NCBI RefSeq assembly: GCF_019345525.1
Contig: NZ_JAHKRA010000012.1
Span: 1 to 64,000, forward strand
Direction of reading: 5' to 3'
Source of the DNA: Flavobacterium sp. NKUCC04_CG
GTDB lineage: Bacteria; Bacteroidota; Bacteroidia; Flavobacteriales; Flavobacteriaceae
DNA length: 64,000 bases
Positions 6,105 through 15,369 of the stretch are shown piece by piece. Made by a program: the position numbers and the translations under genes. Below the pieces are notes generated by a model. That model searched no databases. It was not told the origin of the DNA and worked only from the letters and a program-made list of their open reading frames with translations. Each line of letters opens with the position of its first letter. Positions within the stretch are counted from its first letter, which is position 1.

Positions 6105-7574
6105 ATGAGAAAGAAATCGGTAAATCGGAAATTAAGTCAATGGTGTTTGGTAATAGTGGGCGTTTTCCTTATCGCTAATTTATCTTCCTGTAAAGATACC
6201 GCTACAAGCCGTGTCTCTGAAAACGGAGAACACATAATAACAAAAGGTCAGATGGTCGCTGAATTGACTGCGCCGCCGTTTGTTCCAGCTCCCGTTGGCA
6301 ATCGAAAAGCCATGAAATTAGTAGTTAATATGGAAATTATTGAAAAGGAGAGTGAAATGGTAGACGGTGTAAACTATGTATATTGGACTTTTGGAGGGAG
6401 TGTACCTGGTAGTTTTATCAGAACTCGAGTGGGAGACGAGGTGGAGTTTCACTTAAAAAATCATCCGGATAATAAACTTCCTCATAACATTGATTTACAT
6501 GCTGTAACGGGACCTGGAGGAGGAGCTGAATCTTCTTTAGTGGCTCCTGGCCATGAAAAAACCTTTTCGTTTAAAACGTTAAATCCGGGACTTTATGTTT
6601 ATCACTGTGCTACAGCACCAGTGGGTATGCATATCGCCAATGGGATGTATGGCTTAATCTTAGTAGAACCAGAAGGTGGATTGCCGCCTGTTGATAAGGA
6701 GTATTATGTGATGCAAGGAGATTTTTATACGGTAGGTGGTTATGGCGAGCGCGGTACCCAGCCTTTTGATATGACCAAAGCTATAAGTGAAAGCCCAGAT
6801 TACGTGGTTTTTAACGGTAAGGTAGGCGCCTTAATTGGCGACAATGCACTAACGGCAAAAGTTGGAGAAACCGTGCGCTTGTTTGTTGGAAATGGAGGGC
6901 CAAATTTGGTGTCTTCGTTCCATGTTATCGGGGAGATTTTCGACAAGGTACACTTCGAAGGTGGGAGTCAGATTAATGAAAATGTTCAGACGACTTTAAT
7001 CCCTGCGGGAGGAGCAGCTATAGTCGATTTTAAAGTAGATGTACCGGGTAGTTTTGTCCTGGTTGATCACTCCATTTTTAGAGCGTTTAACAAGGGAGCA
7101 TTGGGGATTTTAAAAGTGACCGGTGAAAATAATGATAAGATTTATTCTGGAACGATTCAAGAGGGAATTTATCTGCCTGAAGGAGGTACGGTTCAAAGTA
7201 TGCCTGCAGTAGCTGAGAGTAAAAAACCTGCTGTCGCGAAGACTTTAAGCGAACAATTGGTTCAGGGTAAAAACGTATATATGAGAACGTGTTTTGCTTG
7301 TCATCAAGCTGAGGGACAAGGGATACCAAGTGCTTTTCCACCATTGGCAAAGTCAGACTATCTAAACAAAGATGTTAACAGAGCTATTCGTACCGTTATT
7401 CATGGGCTAAGTGGAGAGCTTGTTGTTAATGGAGAGAAATACAATAGTGTGATGACCAGTCAGAATCTATCGGATGAAGAGATTTCCAATGTATTGACTT
7501 ATATCTATGATAATTGGGGGAACAACAAAACCCGAGTTACTGTAGATATGGTTAAAGCCATGAGAAATAAATAA
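6105..7574 (+). CDS. nirK: Copper nitrite reductase with fused C-terminal cytochrome c domain
   Basis: NirK reduces nitrite to nitric oxide in the periplasm. The signal ends in a lipobox (LSSC, Cys 29), so this is probably a membrane-anchored lipoprotein. All copper ligands are present: type 1 His127, Cys168, His176 and Met181; type 2 His132, His167 and His322; catalytic Asp130 and His273. After the two cupredoxin domains (to about residue 340), residues 385-475 form a cytochrome c domain with CFACH (396-400) and a likely axial Met450. Such tethered cytochromes pass electrons directly to the type 1 copper. It is the first gene of a nirK-nirV-sco group. At 489 residues it is longer than two-domain NirK by the cytochrome. 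Confidence 0.95.
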   Translation: MRKKSVNRKLSQWCLVIVGVFLIANLSSCKDTATSRVSENGEHIITKGQMVAELTAPPFVPAPVGNRKAMKLVVNMEIIEKESEMVDGVNYVYWTFGGSVPGSFIRTRVGDEVEFHLKNHPDNKLPHNIDLHAVTGPGGGAESSLVAPGHEKTFSFKTLNPGLYVYHCATAPVGMHIANGMYGLILVEPEGGLPPVDKEYYVMQGDFYTVGGYGERGTQPFDMTKAISESPDYVVFNGKVGALIGDNALTAKVGETVRLFVGNGGPNLVSSFHVIGEIFDKVHFEGGSQINENVQTTLIPAGGAAIVDFKVDVPGSFVLVDHSIFRAFNKGALGILKVTGENNDKIYSGTIQEGIYLPEGGTVQSMPAVAESKKPAVAKTLSEQLVQGKNVYMRTCFACHQAEGQGIPSAFPPLAKSDYLNKDVNRAIRTVIHGLSGELVVNGEKYNSVMTSQNLSDEEISNVLTYIYDNWGNNKTRVTVDMVKAMRNK

Positions 7575-7584
7575 AGCTTTTGTT

Positions 7585-8370
7585 ATGATAGTTCGCGATA
7601 ATTTAAAATTTTTATTGGGTTTGTTTTGCACGGTTGTTTTTACAACGGCCTGGGGACAACAATCCAAGATGGCAGCTGTAAAGGAAGGGAGTTATATACC
7701 GCTTTACGGTGCTGATGTCGATGGGTCTCGAGTGGCAGTAGCTGCTTTTCTTATGGACGTGTATCCAGTGACCAACGAACAGTATTTAAGCTTTTTAAAG
7801 GACCATCCAGAATGGCGGCGCTCCAGTATAAAAAAACTATTTGCTGATGGAAATTATCTTGTCGATTGGGAAGGTGATTTGAATTATGGGAAATCGCATT
7901 TACCCAATGCTGCCGTTACTAATGTATCTTGGTTTGCGGCTAAAAAATATTGTGAATGCCAAGGAAAGCGCTTGCCTAGTCTCGATGAATGGGAATATGC
8001 CGCCATGGCCGATGAAAAATTGGCCGATGCACGTTCTAAGGAAGCATACAACAATTATATACTCTCCTGGTATGAACGGGCAAAGACTCAAAACAATCCA
8101 GTTGGAAGTACTTTTAAAAACTACTGGGGCATTTATGACCTGCACGGCTTAGTTTGGGAATGGACTTCCGATTTTAACTCCGTCTTCGTTTCAGGTGAAT
8201 CGAGAAAAGCGATGCAAGGCGATTCCAATTTGTTTTGTGGAAGCAGTTCTGTAGGTGCGTCAGATTTGATGAATTATGCCGCTTTTATGCGGTATGCGTT
8301 TCGCGGTAGTGTTAAAGCGAATTACAATATTAAAAATTTGGGTTTTCGATGTGTGAAAAATGAACGATAA
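7585..8370 (+). CDS. nirV: NirV-like SUMF1/formylglycine-enzyme-fold protein
   Basis: A 261-residue exported protein (hydrophobic segment about 8-23) with the SUMF1 fold: MDVYPVTNEQYLSFL, LPNAAVTNVSWFAAKKYCECQG and KRLPSLDEWEYAA, then GLVWEWTSDF and a final GFRCVK. It starts 10 bases after nirK and is surely co-transcribed with it. NirV proteins accompany nirK in many denitrifiers; their function is not established, and a role in NirK maturation is often suggested. The paired cysteines of true formylglycine-generating enzymes are not apparent, so sulfatase activation is unlikely. Confidence 0.85.
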   Translation: MIVRDNLKFLLGLFCTVVFTTAWGQQSKMAAVKEGSYIPLYGADVDGSRVAVAAFLMDVYPVTNEQYLSFLKDHPEWRRSSIKKLFADGNYLVDWEGDLNYGKSHLPNAAVTNVSWFAAKKYCECQGKRLPSLDEWEYAAMADEKLADARSKEAYNNYILSWYERAKTQNNPVGSTFKNYWGIYDLHGLVWEWTSDFNSVFVSGESRKAMQGDSNLFCGSSSVGASDLMNYAAFMRYAFRGSVKANYNIKNLGFRCVKNER

Positions 8371-8431
8371 CTGCTTAAATGTTATTTAAAAAAACAGAAA
8401 AAATTGATCGTAAACACTTAAAAAAATAAAA

Positions 8432-9034
8432 ATGAAAAAATATCTAATGCTCATGGGTTTATTACTTGTAATGTCGGGTTGTAATACCAAAACAAAACAA
8501 AAAGAAATGGAATTAAAACCGAGCGATACGAGCATTACGGAATTGTCTATTTACAATCTTCCGTCAAAATGGACCAATCAAAATGGACGGGATTTAGAAC
8601 TCAAAGAATTTCGTGGCGATGTATTGGTCATGGTCATGATTTACACTTCTTGTCAAGCAGCTTGTCCACGATTGGTTGCGGATATGAGGCATATCGAACA
8701 GAATTTATCAGATAAAACGAAACCACATGTGAAATTTTTACTGGTGAGTATTGATCCAGAAGTAGATACACCAGAGCGTTTAAAAGTGTTTTCCATTGAA
8801 AATAAAATGGATGGAAATCAATGGGTATTCCTGCGGTCTACGGAGGATAATACCCGTGAATTTGCTGCTGTTTTAGCGGTGAATTACAAAAAAATATCAC
8901 CTATTGATTTTTCGCATTCCAACATTATTAGTGTGTTTAATTCCGAGGGCGAACTGTATTTCCAGCAAGAGGGGCTTGGCGTTAGTTATGATAAAACGAT
9001 AGAAAAAATCACCGAAGCGGTCAATGATAATTAA
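8432..9034 (+). CDS. SCO1/SenC-family copper chaperone lipoprotein
   Basis: A 200-residue thioredoxin-fold protein with a lipobox (VMSGC, Cys17). The copper ligands of the SCO family are present: CQAAC (Cys74 and Cys78) and His162 in DFSHSN. SCO proteins deliver copper to CuA or other cuproenzymes at the outer face of the membrane. Here it follows nirK and nirV after 61 bases, so the likely client is the copper nitrite reductase, possibly also an oxidase. After its stop about 220 bases hold no gene. Confidence 0.88.
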   Translation: MKKYLMLMGLLLVMSGCNTKTKQKEMELKPSDTSITELSIYNLPSKWTNQNGRDLELKEFRGDVLVMVMIYTSCQAACPRLVADMRHIEQNLSDKTKPHVKFLLVSIDPEVDTPERLKVFSIENKMDGNQWVFLRSTEDNTREFAAVLAVNYKKISPIDFSHSNIISVFNSEGELYFQQEGLGVSYDKTIEKITEAVNDN

Positions 9035-9257
9035 AGAGAACAAAGGATGAGCTAGACAAAAGTTATGGGACGGTGGTTTTGACTATGACATATGTTGCGG
9101 TATGCGCTCAGCAGCTCGATGTTGATTTGCAATTAAGAACTCTTTTTTTTGGCACCAATCACGCCTTTAACTATCGTTAGTATTCACTGTATGAAAGCCC
9201 GATTTCCGTTGCGTTGAAAGTATGTTTATTGAATTCTGACAAATAGAGCATTTGAAA

Positions 9258-9701
9258 TTAAATACCTCCAAACCGCATGCTGGAGCCTACGACTAACATG
9301 CTGAGGCCAATCAAGGTAATCAACACGATGTGAATAGCCATTTCATTCAGGTTTTTAGAACTGAGTTTGGGTATAATAAATAATCGCGCATGTACCGCTA
9401 AAACAACTGTTAGCAGTAATAAAGTCAGTTTTATCGAGACTACGCGTTCAATGGGGTTCGAAAAAGAAAACCACGAATGCATAGTGACTCCGTATTTGTA
9501 AGCCATGAAAACACCGGTTAAAAGCAGTATTAACAACGCAGGTAAGCCTATGGGTTCAAATTTTTTTTCGTACTTGGAAATGATGCTACTATCCCTGTCT
9601 CGTAAAGCCTGTGGCAAATAACGACACAATAACAGTAGATGACCGCCTACCCATATAGCGGCGGCAACGAGATGCAGTATTAGTAGTAAGTGATGACTCA
9701 T
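9258..9701 (-). CDS. CopD-like four-helix membrane protein
   Basis: A 147-residue protein with four membrane helices. Histidines sit at the start of helix 1 (MSHHLLLILHLVAAAIWVGGH) and elsewhere in the bundle, the pattern of the CopD/cytochrome b561-like superfamily, which binds heme or copper. It lies 11 bases downstream of the heme-copper-oxidase-like gene, both on the - strand, so the two are probably one transcript. A redox or copper role linked to the adjacent nitrite reduction genes is inferred from context. Confidence 0.65.
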   Translation of the reverse strand: MSHHLLLILHLVAAAIWVGGHLLLLCRYLPQALRDRDSSIISKYEKKFEPIGLPALLILLLTGVFMAYKYGVTMHSWFSFSNPIERVVSIKLTLLLLTVVLAVHARLFIIPKLSSKNLNEMAIHIVLITLIGLSMLVVGSSMRFGGI

Positions 9702-9712
9702 GATGTTTTTTT

Positions 9713-10915
9713 TTAAGATTTAATCAGAGATAAAATTAGCAGAGCTAATGCCAGTGGTAGTCCAATACTCGCAAGTAGAAGTAAGAGGTGGTAGTGAGAA
9801 AAAATACCCCGTTCAAAATAAGTCAATGCCCCTTGTGTAAACAGTAGGATTTCTGTTGTTGCAAAACAAATCAAGAAAAGCAGTAAGGCAGCTTTTGATA
9901 AATTAGTTTGAAATGCGAGAGTATCGCTGACAAAGGCTAGTAAGAATCCCGTTATCACGCCCAAAGAAGTGAGGTGTGTAAACCCAATCACAAAATTTCG
10001 AATTTCATGAGAAACGGCACTTATATCTGGAAATAACGTAAGGGATTGAATAGTTATTTTTAGAGCAAGAGAAATTAAAGCAAAGGCATATAGATAAGTA
10101 GTTGTTTTAGAAAATAAAGTAATTAAGCTAGAATAGTGAGGTCGGATTAGTCTGTAAAAGGCATAGATGCTAAAACCTTGTAAGACAAGTCCCAAACCAT
10201 TAATCCACGGTAATATGGTGAAGGGAAAATACCAACTTAATGGCAGTGAAAAGGTCAATAAAGTAGCAAAAATAAGCAGATATAGAAACCATTTAAATGC
10301 GATAGGGTTCAGGTTACAATTGTTAACTCGCAGTTTTTTTATCAAAATAGCCAATACGCCAAATATAAACCAACCATTGAACTGAAAGTGTATAAAGAAC
10401 TGGATAACAGATTGATAAAAGGCACTTCCTTTCGCTCCACTAGCGGCAACAGGCCCTAAGCACCAAACTCCCAAAGTGGAAAATAACATAAAGAAAAGCG
10501 CTGTACATAACAGCTTTTTTTCAGGAGTATAAATCGATTTATCGCCTTGCCACACTAGATATAAAAAGAAATAACTGCAGAAAATATGTAGGGTAGAAAA
10601 GCCTATGGAAACCAAGGCGTATCCCTGTAGCGGAAAACTGAATATCATACCTATAATGGAAAACTGAGTAATCCAAAACAGGCGGTTGTAACGCTTTATA
10701 CTAGCAGGTGTTTTAGGAATAAATTCGTAAAATATCAAAGAATACAACATCAGGTAAACCCAACCCAACATCGCTGTATGCGAGTGACCATGTAGTAGAA
10801 ATGTATAGTTGATTTCTATGGGAAGCACATAGGCATATCGCAATAAAACCCCCATCATTGCGGCAAGGAAAAAATTGATTAGACAACATATTAGCCAACT
10901 TTTTTTCATATTCAA
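9713..10915 (-). CDS. Heme-copper-oxidase subunit I-like membrane protein
   Basis: A 400-residue protein with about twelve membrane helices. Conserved-looking histidines lie within or at the ends of helices: LLHGHSHTAMLGW (about residues 40-52), FIHFQFNGWF (about 176-185), GFTHLTSLG (about 311-319) and FSHYHLLLLL near the end. The arrangement recalls subunit I of heme-copper oxidases or NO reductases, but a complete set of metal ligands is not evident from reading. Standing beside nirK, Ric and an Rrf2 regulator, an involvement in nitric oxide handling is plausible. Other possibility: an uncharacterised heme membrane protein of the NnrS type. The transcript probably continues into the CopD-like gene. 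Confidence 0.5.
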   Translation of the reverse strand: MNMKKSWLICCLINFFLAAMMGVLLRYAYVLPIEINYTFLLHGHSHTAMLGWVYLMLYSLIFYEFIPKTPASIKRYNRLFWITQFSIIGMIFSFPLQGYALVSIGFSTLHIFCSYFFLYLVWQGDKSIYTPEKKLLCTALFFMLFSTLGVWCLGPVAASGAKGSAFYQSVIQFFIHFQFNGWFIFGVLAILIKKLRVNNCNLNPIAFKWFLYLLIFATLLTFSLPLSWYFPFTILPWINGLGLVLQGFSIYAFYRLIRPHYSSLITLFSKTTTYLYAFALISLALKITIQSLTLFPDISAVSHEIRNFVIGFTHLTSLGVITGFLLAFVSDTLAFQTNLSKAALLLFLICFATTEILLFTQGALTYFERGIFSHYHLLLLLASIGLPLALALLILSLIKS

Positions 10916-11061
10916 TTACGATTTATTCTTCAATAGGACAGCTGCTTTTATCGTGAATTTCTTGGTGATAGTCCGCAGTCAATACCAGGTCAATATCGAC
11001 CTCAAGCTTAAAGCGCGAACATTAGAATCCGGGATATGGTTCGCGCTATTTTTACTTAAAG

Positions 11062-11784
11062 TTAAGCCATCCGCTTTTCCAATTCGATGGATTGAGGAAA
11101 TAAAATATTATTTTCTAAGTGGATATGCTTGTGTAAATCGGATTCAAACTCTTCCAACATGGCATACGTAATCTTGTAGGTATTACAGGCATCTGAAGGA
11201 GGTGTGTAATTATTGGTGATATCTGCAATTTTTCTAAAACGTTCTCCTTCGTGATCGTGATCTTCCATCATCATGGCAACTGGATTTTCGACGCTGCCAA
11301 AATGTGCGGCTTGTACCTTTTCATTTACGAGTTGTGCACCGACCATCTTCCGAACAAAGGGAAACAGTATCAGTTCCTCTTTTTTTAGGTGTACCGCGAG
11401 TTCCTGAGCAGATTCTTTAAATAATTGTTCGACTTCTAAAAGTTCTGGGTGATTTTTTCCATGTACACGGCTTAATTTATTGAGAAATTGTAATAATACG
11501 GGTGTTTTTTCCTCGATATAGCGATGGTGTGTTTTTTCGACATAGTCGGTCAACAAGTCCAAAGGCCATGTTTTATAATCGATGGATGAACTTGTTTGAT
11601 GTGTCAATACTTCATCCAGCACTTCGAGTAGGCGATTGCTGTCAAGCGATTTACTTTCACAAACTTCTTTAATAGTGCGGTGACCCTTGCAGCAAAAGTC
11701 GATGCCGTGTTTGGAAAAAATAGCAGCAGTTCTATAATCCTGAGCTACAATTTCTCCGATAGTCATATTTACGGTTGTTTTCAT
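11062..11784 (-). CDS. ric: Iron-sulfur cluster repair di-iron protein (RIC/YtfE/ScdA)
   Basis: A 240-residue protein. Residues 1-60 are the ScdA N-terminal domain (FSKHGIDFCCKGHRTIKEVC); the rest is a hemerythrin-like four-helix bundle with di-iron ligands in THHRYIEE, VHGKNHPE, HLKKEEL, MEDHDHEGERF and LHKHIHLENN. RIC proteins repair iron-sulfur clusters damaged by nitric oxide or oxidants in the cytoplasm. The position between nirK and an Rrf2 regulator fits protection from endogenous NO. A weak FNR-like box (11868-11881) lies upstream. Confidence 0.93.
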   Translation of the reverse strand: MKTTVNMTIGEIVAQDYRTAAIFSKHGIDFCCKGHRTIKEVCESKSLDSNRLLEVLDEVLTHQTSSSIDYKTWPLDLLTDYVEKTHHRYIEEKTPVLLQFLNKLSRVHGKNHPELLEVEQLFKESAQELAVHLKKEELILFPFVRKMVGAQLVNEKVQAAHFGSVENPVAMMMEDHDHEGERFRKIADITNNYTPPSDACNTYKITYAMLEEFESDLHKHIHLENNILFPQSIELEKRMA

Positions 11785-11867
11785 AATATAATTGCTAATT
11801 GTGTTTAAAATATTTTTAATGTGTTAAGCGAAATTCGATTTGGCATTCATCCTGTTTTGGATAACAG

Positions 11868-11881
11868 GTGATTTTTATTAT
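11868..11881 (-). promoter_or_regulatory. Possible weak FNR/CRP-type site upstream of ric
   Basis: On the - strand it reads ATAATAAAAATCAC, compared with the perfect ATGATAAAAATCAT upstream of nirK. It has the same central AAAA and one good half-site. Two outer positions differ, so this is a tentative call. It lies 84 bases before the ric start. The remainder of 11785-12082 shows no gene. Confidence 0.3.
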
Positions 11882-12082
11882 TACTAAATTACAACTCCTT
11901 TCGCAATAAAGGACTTTTTCATCCTTTATTATTTTAAAAAAAAGCCATAAGAAATAGCATTGTGCTGTAGGTTTACGTTGAAGTGATTTGACCTTTTGTC
12001 AACACAGCAGTGGCTATCCAATAGATTAAAAATCATCTGATTGACGGGCTTATTAATTTTTTTATTTTTTCTATCATAGAGT

Positions 12083-12520
12083 TTACTGAATTTTTAAATA
12101 AGTGGAACCGCTTTTTATTCCTAATGCTAATTCCTCCAAGGTAGTAGTGCAAAGCATCAGTTTTAATTCTTCGCGTATATTTTTAAATTTGTTGTGAACC
12201 GGACAGGGATGCAATTCGGAACATTGCTTCAATCCAATAGCGCAACCGTTATATATGGCATCTCCGTCGATAGCCGAAACTATTTGTGCAAGCTTGATTT
12301 GCGCGATTAAATCTTTGGGAATATCAAAACCCCCAGTAGGTCCTTTGGTTGAATTAATTACATTATGTTTAACTAATGTTTGTAATATCTTAGCGGTAAA
12401 AGCTTCAGGCGAGTCAATTTTTATAGCGATGTCTTTCAGTCCAACTCGTTGGTCTTTATAAGATTCAGCGGCTATAAATATCGCTGCTCGGATAGCGTAT
12501 TCACAAGTTTTTGAAAACAT
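12083..12520 (-). CDS. Rrf2-family iron-sulfur regulator (NsrR/IscR-like)
   Basis: A 145-residue winged-helix regulator starting MFSKTCEYAIRAAIFIA, the Rrf2 N-terminus. Three cysteines (Cys93, Cys100, Cys106 in GCAIGLKQCSELHPC) are in the cluster-binding position of IscR and NsrR. NsrR senses nitric oxide through its cluster and represses NO-detoxification genes, and this gene lies next to ric in a nitrite-reduction region, so NO sensing is the best guess. IscR-like cluster homeostasis is the alternative. Its direct targets cannot be read from the sequence. Confidence 0.85.
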   Translation of the reverse strand: MFSKTCEYAIRAAIFIAAESYKDQRVGLKDIAIKIDSPEAFTAKILQTLVKHNVINSTKGPTGGFDIPKDLIAQIKLAQIVSAIDGDAIYNGCAIGLKQCSELHPCPVHNKFKNIREELKLMLCTTTLEELALGIKSGSTYLKIQ

Positions 12521-12807
12521 AATTTGTAGCGTTTAAAAGACAAAGATACGAATATTTACAATATAGGATAATTTTGTCCGAATTTATTTTATAGACTAAG
12601 TATTTGGTTTAGAGTAGGGCTATGGCATTATGTTAAGCGTTTTTTTTTTACTATACAGGTCCCTGCTTTCGGAAGGGAGAGGTGGAAAACGGAACCCATT
12701 GTGTAGAAGTACTAAGGAGGTATGGTAGTGCTCGTGTAAAACGAAAAACAGCCACTTCAATAAATTGAGGCAGCTGTTTTTATCAAATTAGATAGGGACA
12801 ATTACAA

Positions 12808-13296
12808 TTATTTTTTAAGGCTAAATCCGTAGGCAATCCGTAGGCCAAATTGATCGGTATGATAGTCGTTATATCGTTCGTAATGAAGGTTGATATCAAT
12901 ATATTTATTGGCAAAACCAATGGCGGGAGACCAAATAAAGGTATTGCCCATTTCGCGATGGGTACCGAATCCGGCACCTACTTCCCCTTGTAGGTAAAAG
13001 TTTTTATCTAAAAAGGATTTAAACCCTAATTTCGCTGGTACCAATCCCAAATCTCCATCCGAATTAAATAGGTGTGTATAGCCCGAAGTTGCAGTCAAGG
13101 ATGTTTTTTGAGTTAAATCGTATTGCAAACGCGCATCCACGCCAACGGCAGCATCATAATCAGCATCTGTTGGTAAGCCAGTGCTGATTCCAAATCCTGC
13201 TCGAAATCCTTTGGGATAGGTGTTTTTAGTTTGTGCATTAACGGTAGGAGCAACGAACAAGCCTGATACAAATAGGCAAAAAAGAATCTTTTTCAT
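12808..13296 (-). CDS. Small outer-membrane beta-barrel protein
   Basis: A 162-residue protein with a signal peptide (MKKILFCLFVSGLFVAPTVNAQ, cleavage after NA). The mature part alternates polar and hydrophobic residues in strands (GFRAGFGISTGLP, YLQGEVGAGFGTH, FGLRIAYGFSLKK) and ends with an aromatic-flanked strand, as in eight-stranded outer-membrane barrels. No substrate can be assigned. Its expression may be tied to the nitrogen-oxide genes by proximity only. A terminator-like stem (AAAACAGC / GCTGTTTT, about 12744-12779) follows its stop on the - strand. Confidence 0.7.
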   Translation of the reverse strand: MKKILFCLFVSGLFVAPTVNAQTKNTYPKGFRAGFGISTGLPTDADYDAAVGVDARLQYDLTQKTSLTATSGYTHLFNSDGDLGLVPAKLGFKSFLDKNFYLQGEVGAGFGTHREMGNTFIWSPAIGFANKYIDINLHYERYNDYHTDQFGLRIAYGFSLKK

Positions 13297-13879
13297 AAAT
13301 GAGATTGTTTTAGATTAAGGTCTATAGTATAACTTTCCTTTAAAGTGGTTATGACAAACTCTTTTTCGGATAGCATTTTATAGGATAAGCCTTTTATTGT
13401 TTTTGGATATTTCTTATTTTACGAACAATTACAGTGTTGTACTGTGGCTTGTAGCGCAATTTTAAAGAGATATCTACAGGAGAGTAAAGGCAAAAAATAA
13501 GCCATTTACGAGCCTTTATAAAAGCCAAGTGTTAATATTTTTACAGCAATCAGCTAATCAATTACTTAAAGCTGGATAAAAAAAGCGTAAAAAGGGATAC
13601 TTTTCGATGAAGTCTGTATCTTTGTAAAAGGAAAAAAAGTCACTTAAGGATTTATTTCTTTCCAAATATAATGTAATTGCTTAGTTATAAGTGGTTTAAT
13701 GCTGTAAATAGAGGCTGGAATTGCATAATTTGGACGGGTTTATTTTCCCCGATTTGTGGATTGTTGAGCCAAGTATTTCTCGATAGAATTGAATGGCCTT
13801 GTAGATATATAACAGTTAAGTAGTTAAGATTTTTAAAGTAGTATAAACTAAAACCTGGTGTTTTAAAAAACGTATAAAC
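13297..13879. other. 583-base intergenic region
   Basis: No open frame looks coding on either strand. A -7 type element TATCTTTG lies at 13617-13624, followed by over 250 bases before the next start codon at 13880. Either the next gene has a very long leader or a small RNA is made here. Nothing else is recognisable. Confidence 0.5.
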
Positions 13880-14119
13880 ATGGAATTACCAAAATTTGTC
13901 TTAGCAGACAACACGGATTATGCCGAAGATATCTTTATAGTGCATTTAGATTTTCCTAGATTCATTATTAATCTAAATACGGATGATGTAGAATTTTTAG
14001 AATCTATTGAAGAGTCTGAGGAATCTGAAATTGAGGCAGAAATGGAAATATTAATCGAAGAAGCTGGAGCTTTTTACGATCGTGAAATGCTTCGTTATGG
14101 CGAAGGAGAACTGGAATAG
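13880..14119 (+). CDS. Small acidic conserved-type hypothetical protein
   Basis: A 79-residue, very acidic protein; its second half is mostly Glu (FLESIEESEESEIEAEMEIL). It has no signal peptide or membrane segment. The stop lies one base from the stop of the convergent meaB gene. The smooth codon pattern and lack of other coding frames make it a likely real gene, but I do not recognise a function. Confidence 0.7.
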   Translation: MELPKFVLADNTDYAEDIFIVHLDFPRFIINLNTDDVEFLESIEESEESEIEAEMEILIEEAGAFYDREMLRYGEGELE

Positions 14120-14120
14120 T

Positions 14121-15209
14121 TTAGGATTTAAAATACAAATCCAAAATGGACTGAGCAGCTGCAAAAGGTGAAATTTCATTGTTTTGCACTGCTTTTTTGT
14201 TTTGTATAATCAAGTCAGCAATAGCGGGATGGTTGTAAAAGTGTAGTAAAACATTTTCATTGATGGTTTCCATCATCCAATATTGACTTTGTTCGCGACG
14301 TTGTTTGTCAAAATAACCGTTGGATTGGGTAAGTTCTAGATAATTTAAAATCATTTGCCAAATATCCTGAATACCAGAGTGTTCAATCGCACTACAAGTA
14401 CTGACTTTCGGATTCCAATCGGAAGCTTTTTTTGGAAAGAGATGTAAGGCTCTGTTGTATTCCACTTTGGCCATTTGTGCTTTGCGAATATTTTCACCAT
14501 CGGCTTTATTGATGACTACAGCGTCTGCCATTTCCATAATACCTCGTTTTATTCCTTGTAGTTCGTCACCAGCACCGGCTAAATTAAGTAATAAGAAAAA
14601 ATCGACCATACTGTGAACCGCCGTTTCGCTTTGTCCAACACCTACGGTCTCTACCAGTATGGTGTCAAAACCACAAGCCTCGCATAAAATAATGGTTTCA
14701 CGTGTTTTACGAGCAACTCCGCCTAAGCTCTCTCCAGAAGCAGAGGGGCGAATATAGGCGTTTTCGTCTTTGACCAATTCTTCCATCCGTGTTTTATCGC
14801 CTAATATACTCCCTCGAGTTAAAGTACTGCTTGGGTCTATCGCCAAAACAGCTACTTTTTTGCCCAAACTCGTTAACAATTTGCCGAAAGATTCTATAAA
14901 AGTACTTTTTCCAACACCGGGTACTCCGGTAATTCCTATACGAATCGATTGGTTGGCATAAGGCAAACAGCCTTGGATAACGGTGTTGGCCCTTTCGTGA
15001 TGTGCTGGATTGATACTTTCAACCAAGGTAATAGCCCGGCTCAATGCGACCTTATCGCCGATGATAATTTTCTTTATCAGCGTTTCAGGGGTGTCTTGTT
15101 GGGAGCGCCTCTGTTGAAAGGCAGCAATTCTAGAGCTGTTGATTATTTCAGGAGCTTGAATTCCAGCGTTTTCCTTTAAAGCAGAATTATGAGGTAAATT
15201 TTTACTCAC
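14121..15209 (-). CDS. meaB: MeaB-type G3E GTPase, chaperone of methylmalonyl-CoA mutase
   Basis: A 362-residue GTPase. The P-loop GITGVPGVGKST (residues 92-103), the Asp of AIDPSS, the switch region LVETVGVGQSE and the NKADGENIRKAQ nucleotide-specificity motif are all present, as in MeaB/ArgK. MeaB protects and reactivates B12-dependent methylmalonyl-CoA mutase, acting in propionate and branched-chain metabolism. The mutase genes are not in this window. A cobalamin/iron-type uptake set lies 25 kb downstream. Confidence 0.93.
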   Translation of the reverse strand: MSKNLPHNSALKENAGIQAPEIINSSRIAAFQQRRSQQDTPETLIKKIIIGDKVALSRAITLVESINPAHHERANTVIQGCLPYANQSIRIGITGVPGVGKSTFIESFGKLLTSLGKKVAVLAIDPSSTLTRGSILGDKTRMEELVKDENAYIRPSASGESLGGVARKTRETIILCEACGFDTILVETVGVGQSETAVHSMVDFFLLLNLAGAGDELQGIKRGIMEMADAVVINKADGENIRKAQMAKVEYNRALHLFPKKASDWNPKVSTCSAIEHSGIQDIWQMILNYLELTQSNGYFDKQRREQSQYWMMETINENVLLHFYNHPAIADLIIQNKKAVQNNEISPFAAAQSILDLYFKS

Positions 15210-15369
15210 GAGAATAAGGGTTTAATCGTAAAAGTACTAAAAATCTTTAGACAAATCAATGCATAATTGCTGTTAAGGACAAACAGCCGAACCCTGACAC
15301 TAGTCTATAAATAAACCGCTTTGCAAATAAACCTCTCGACTTACTTTCATATCTTTGTCGCAGCAATAA

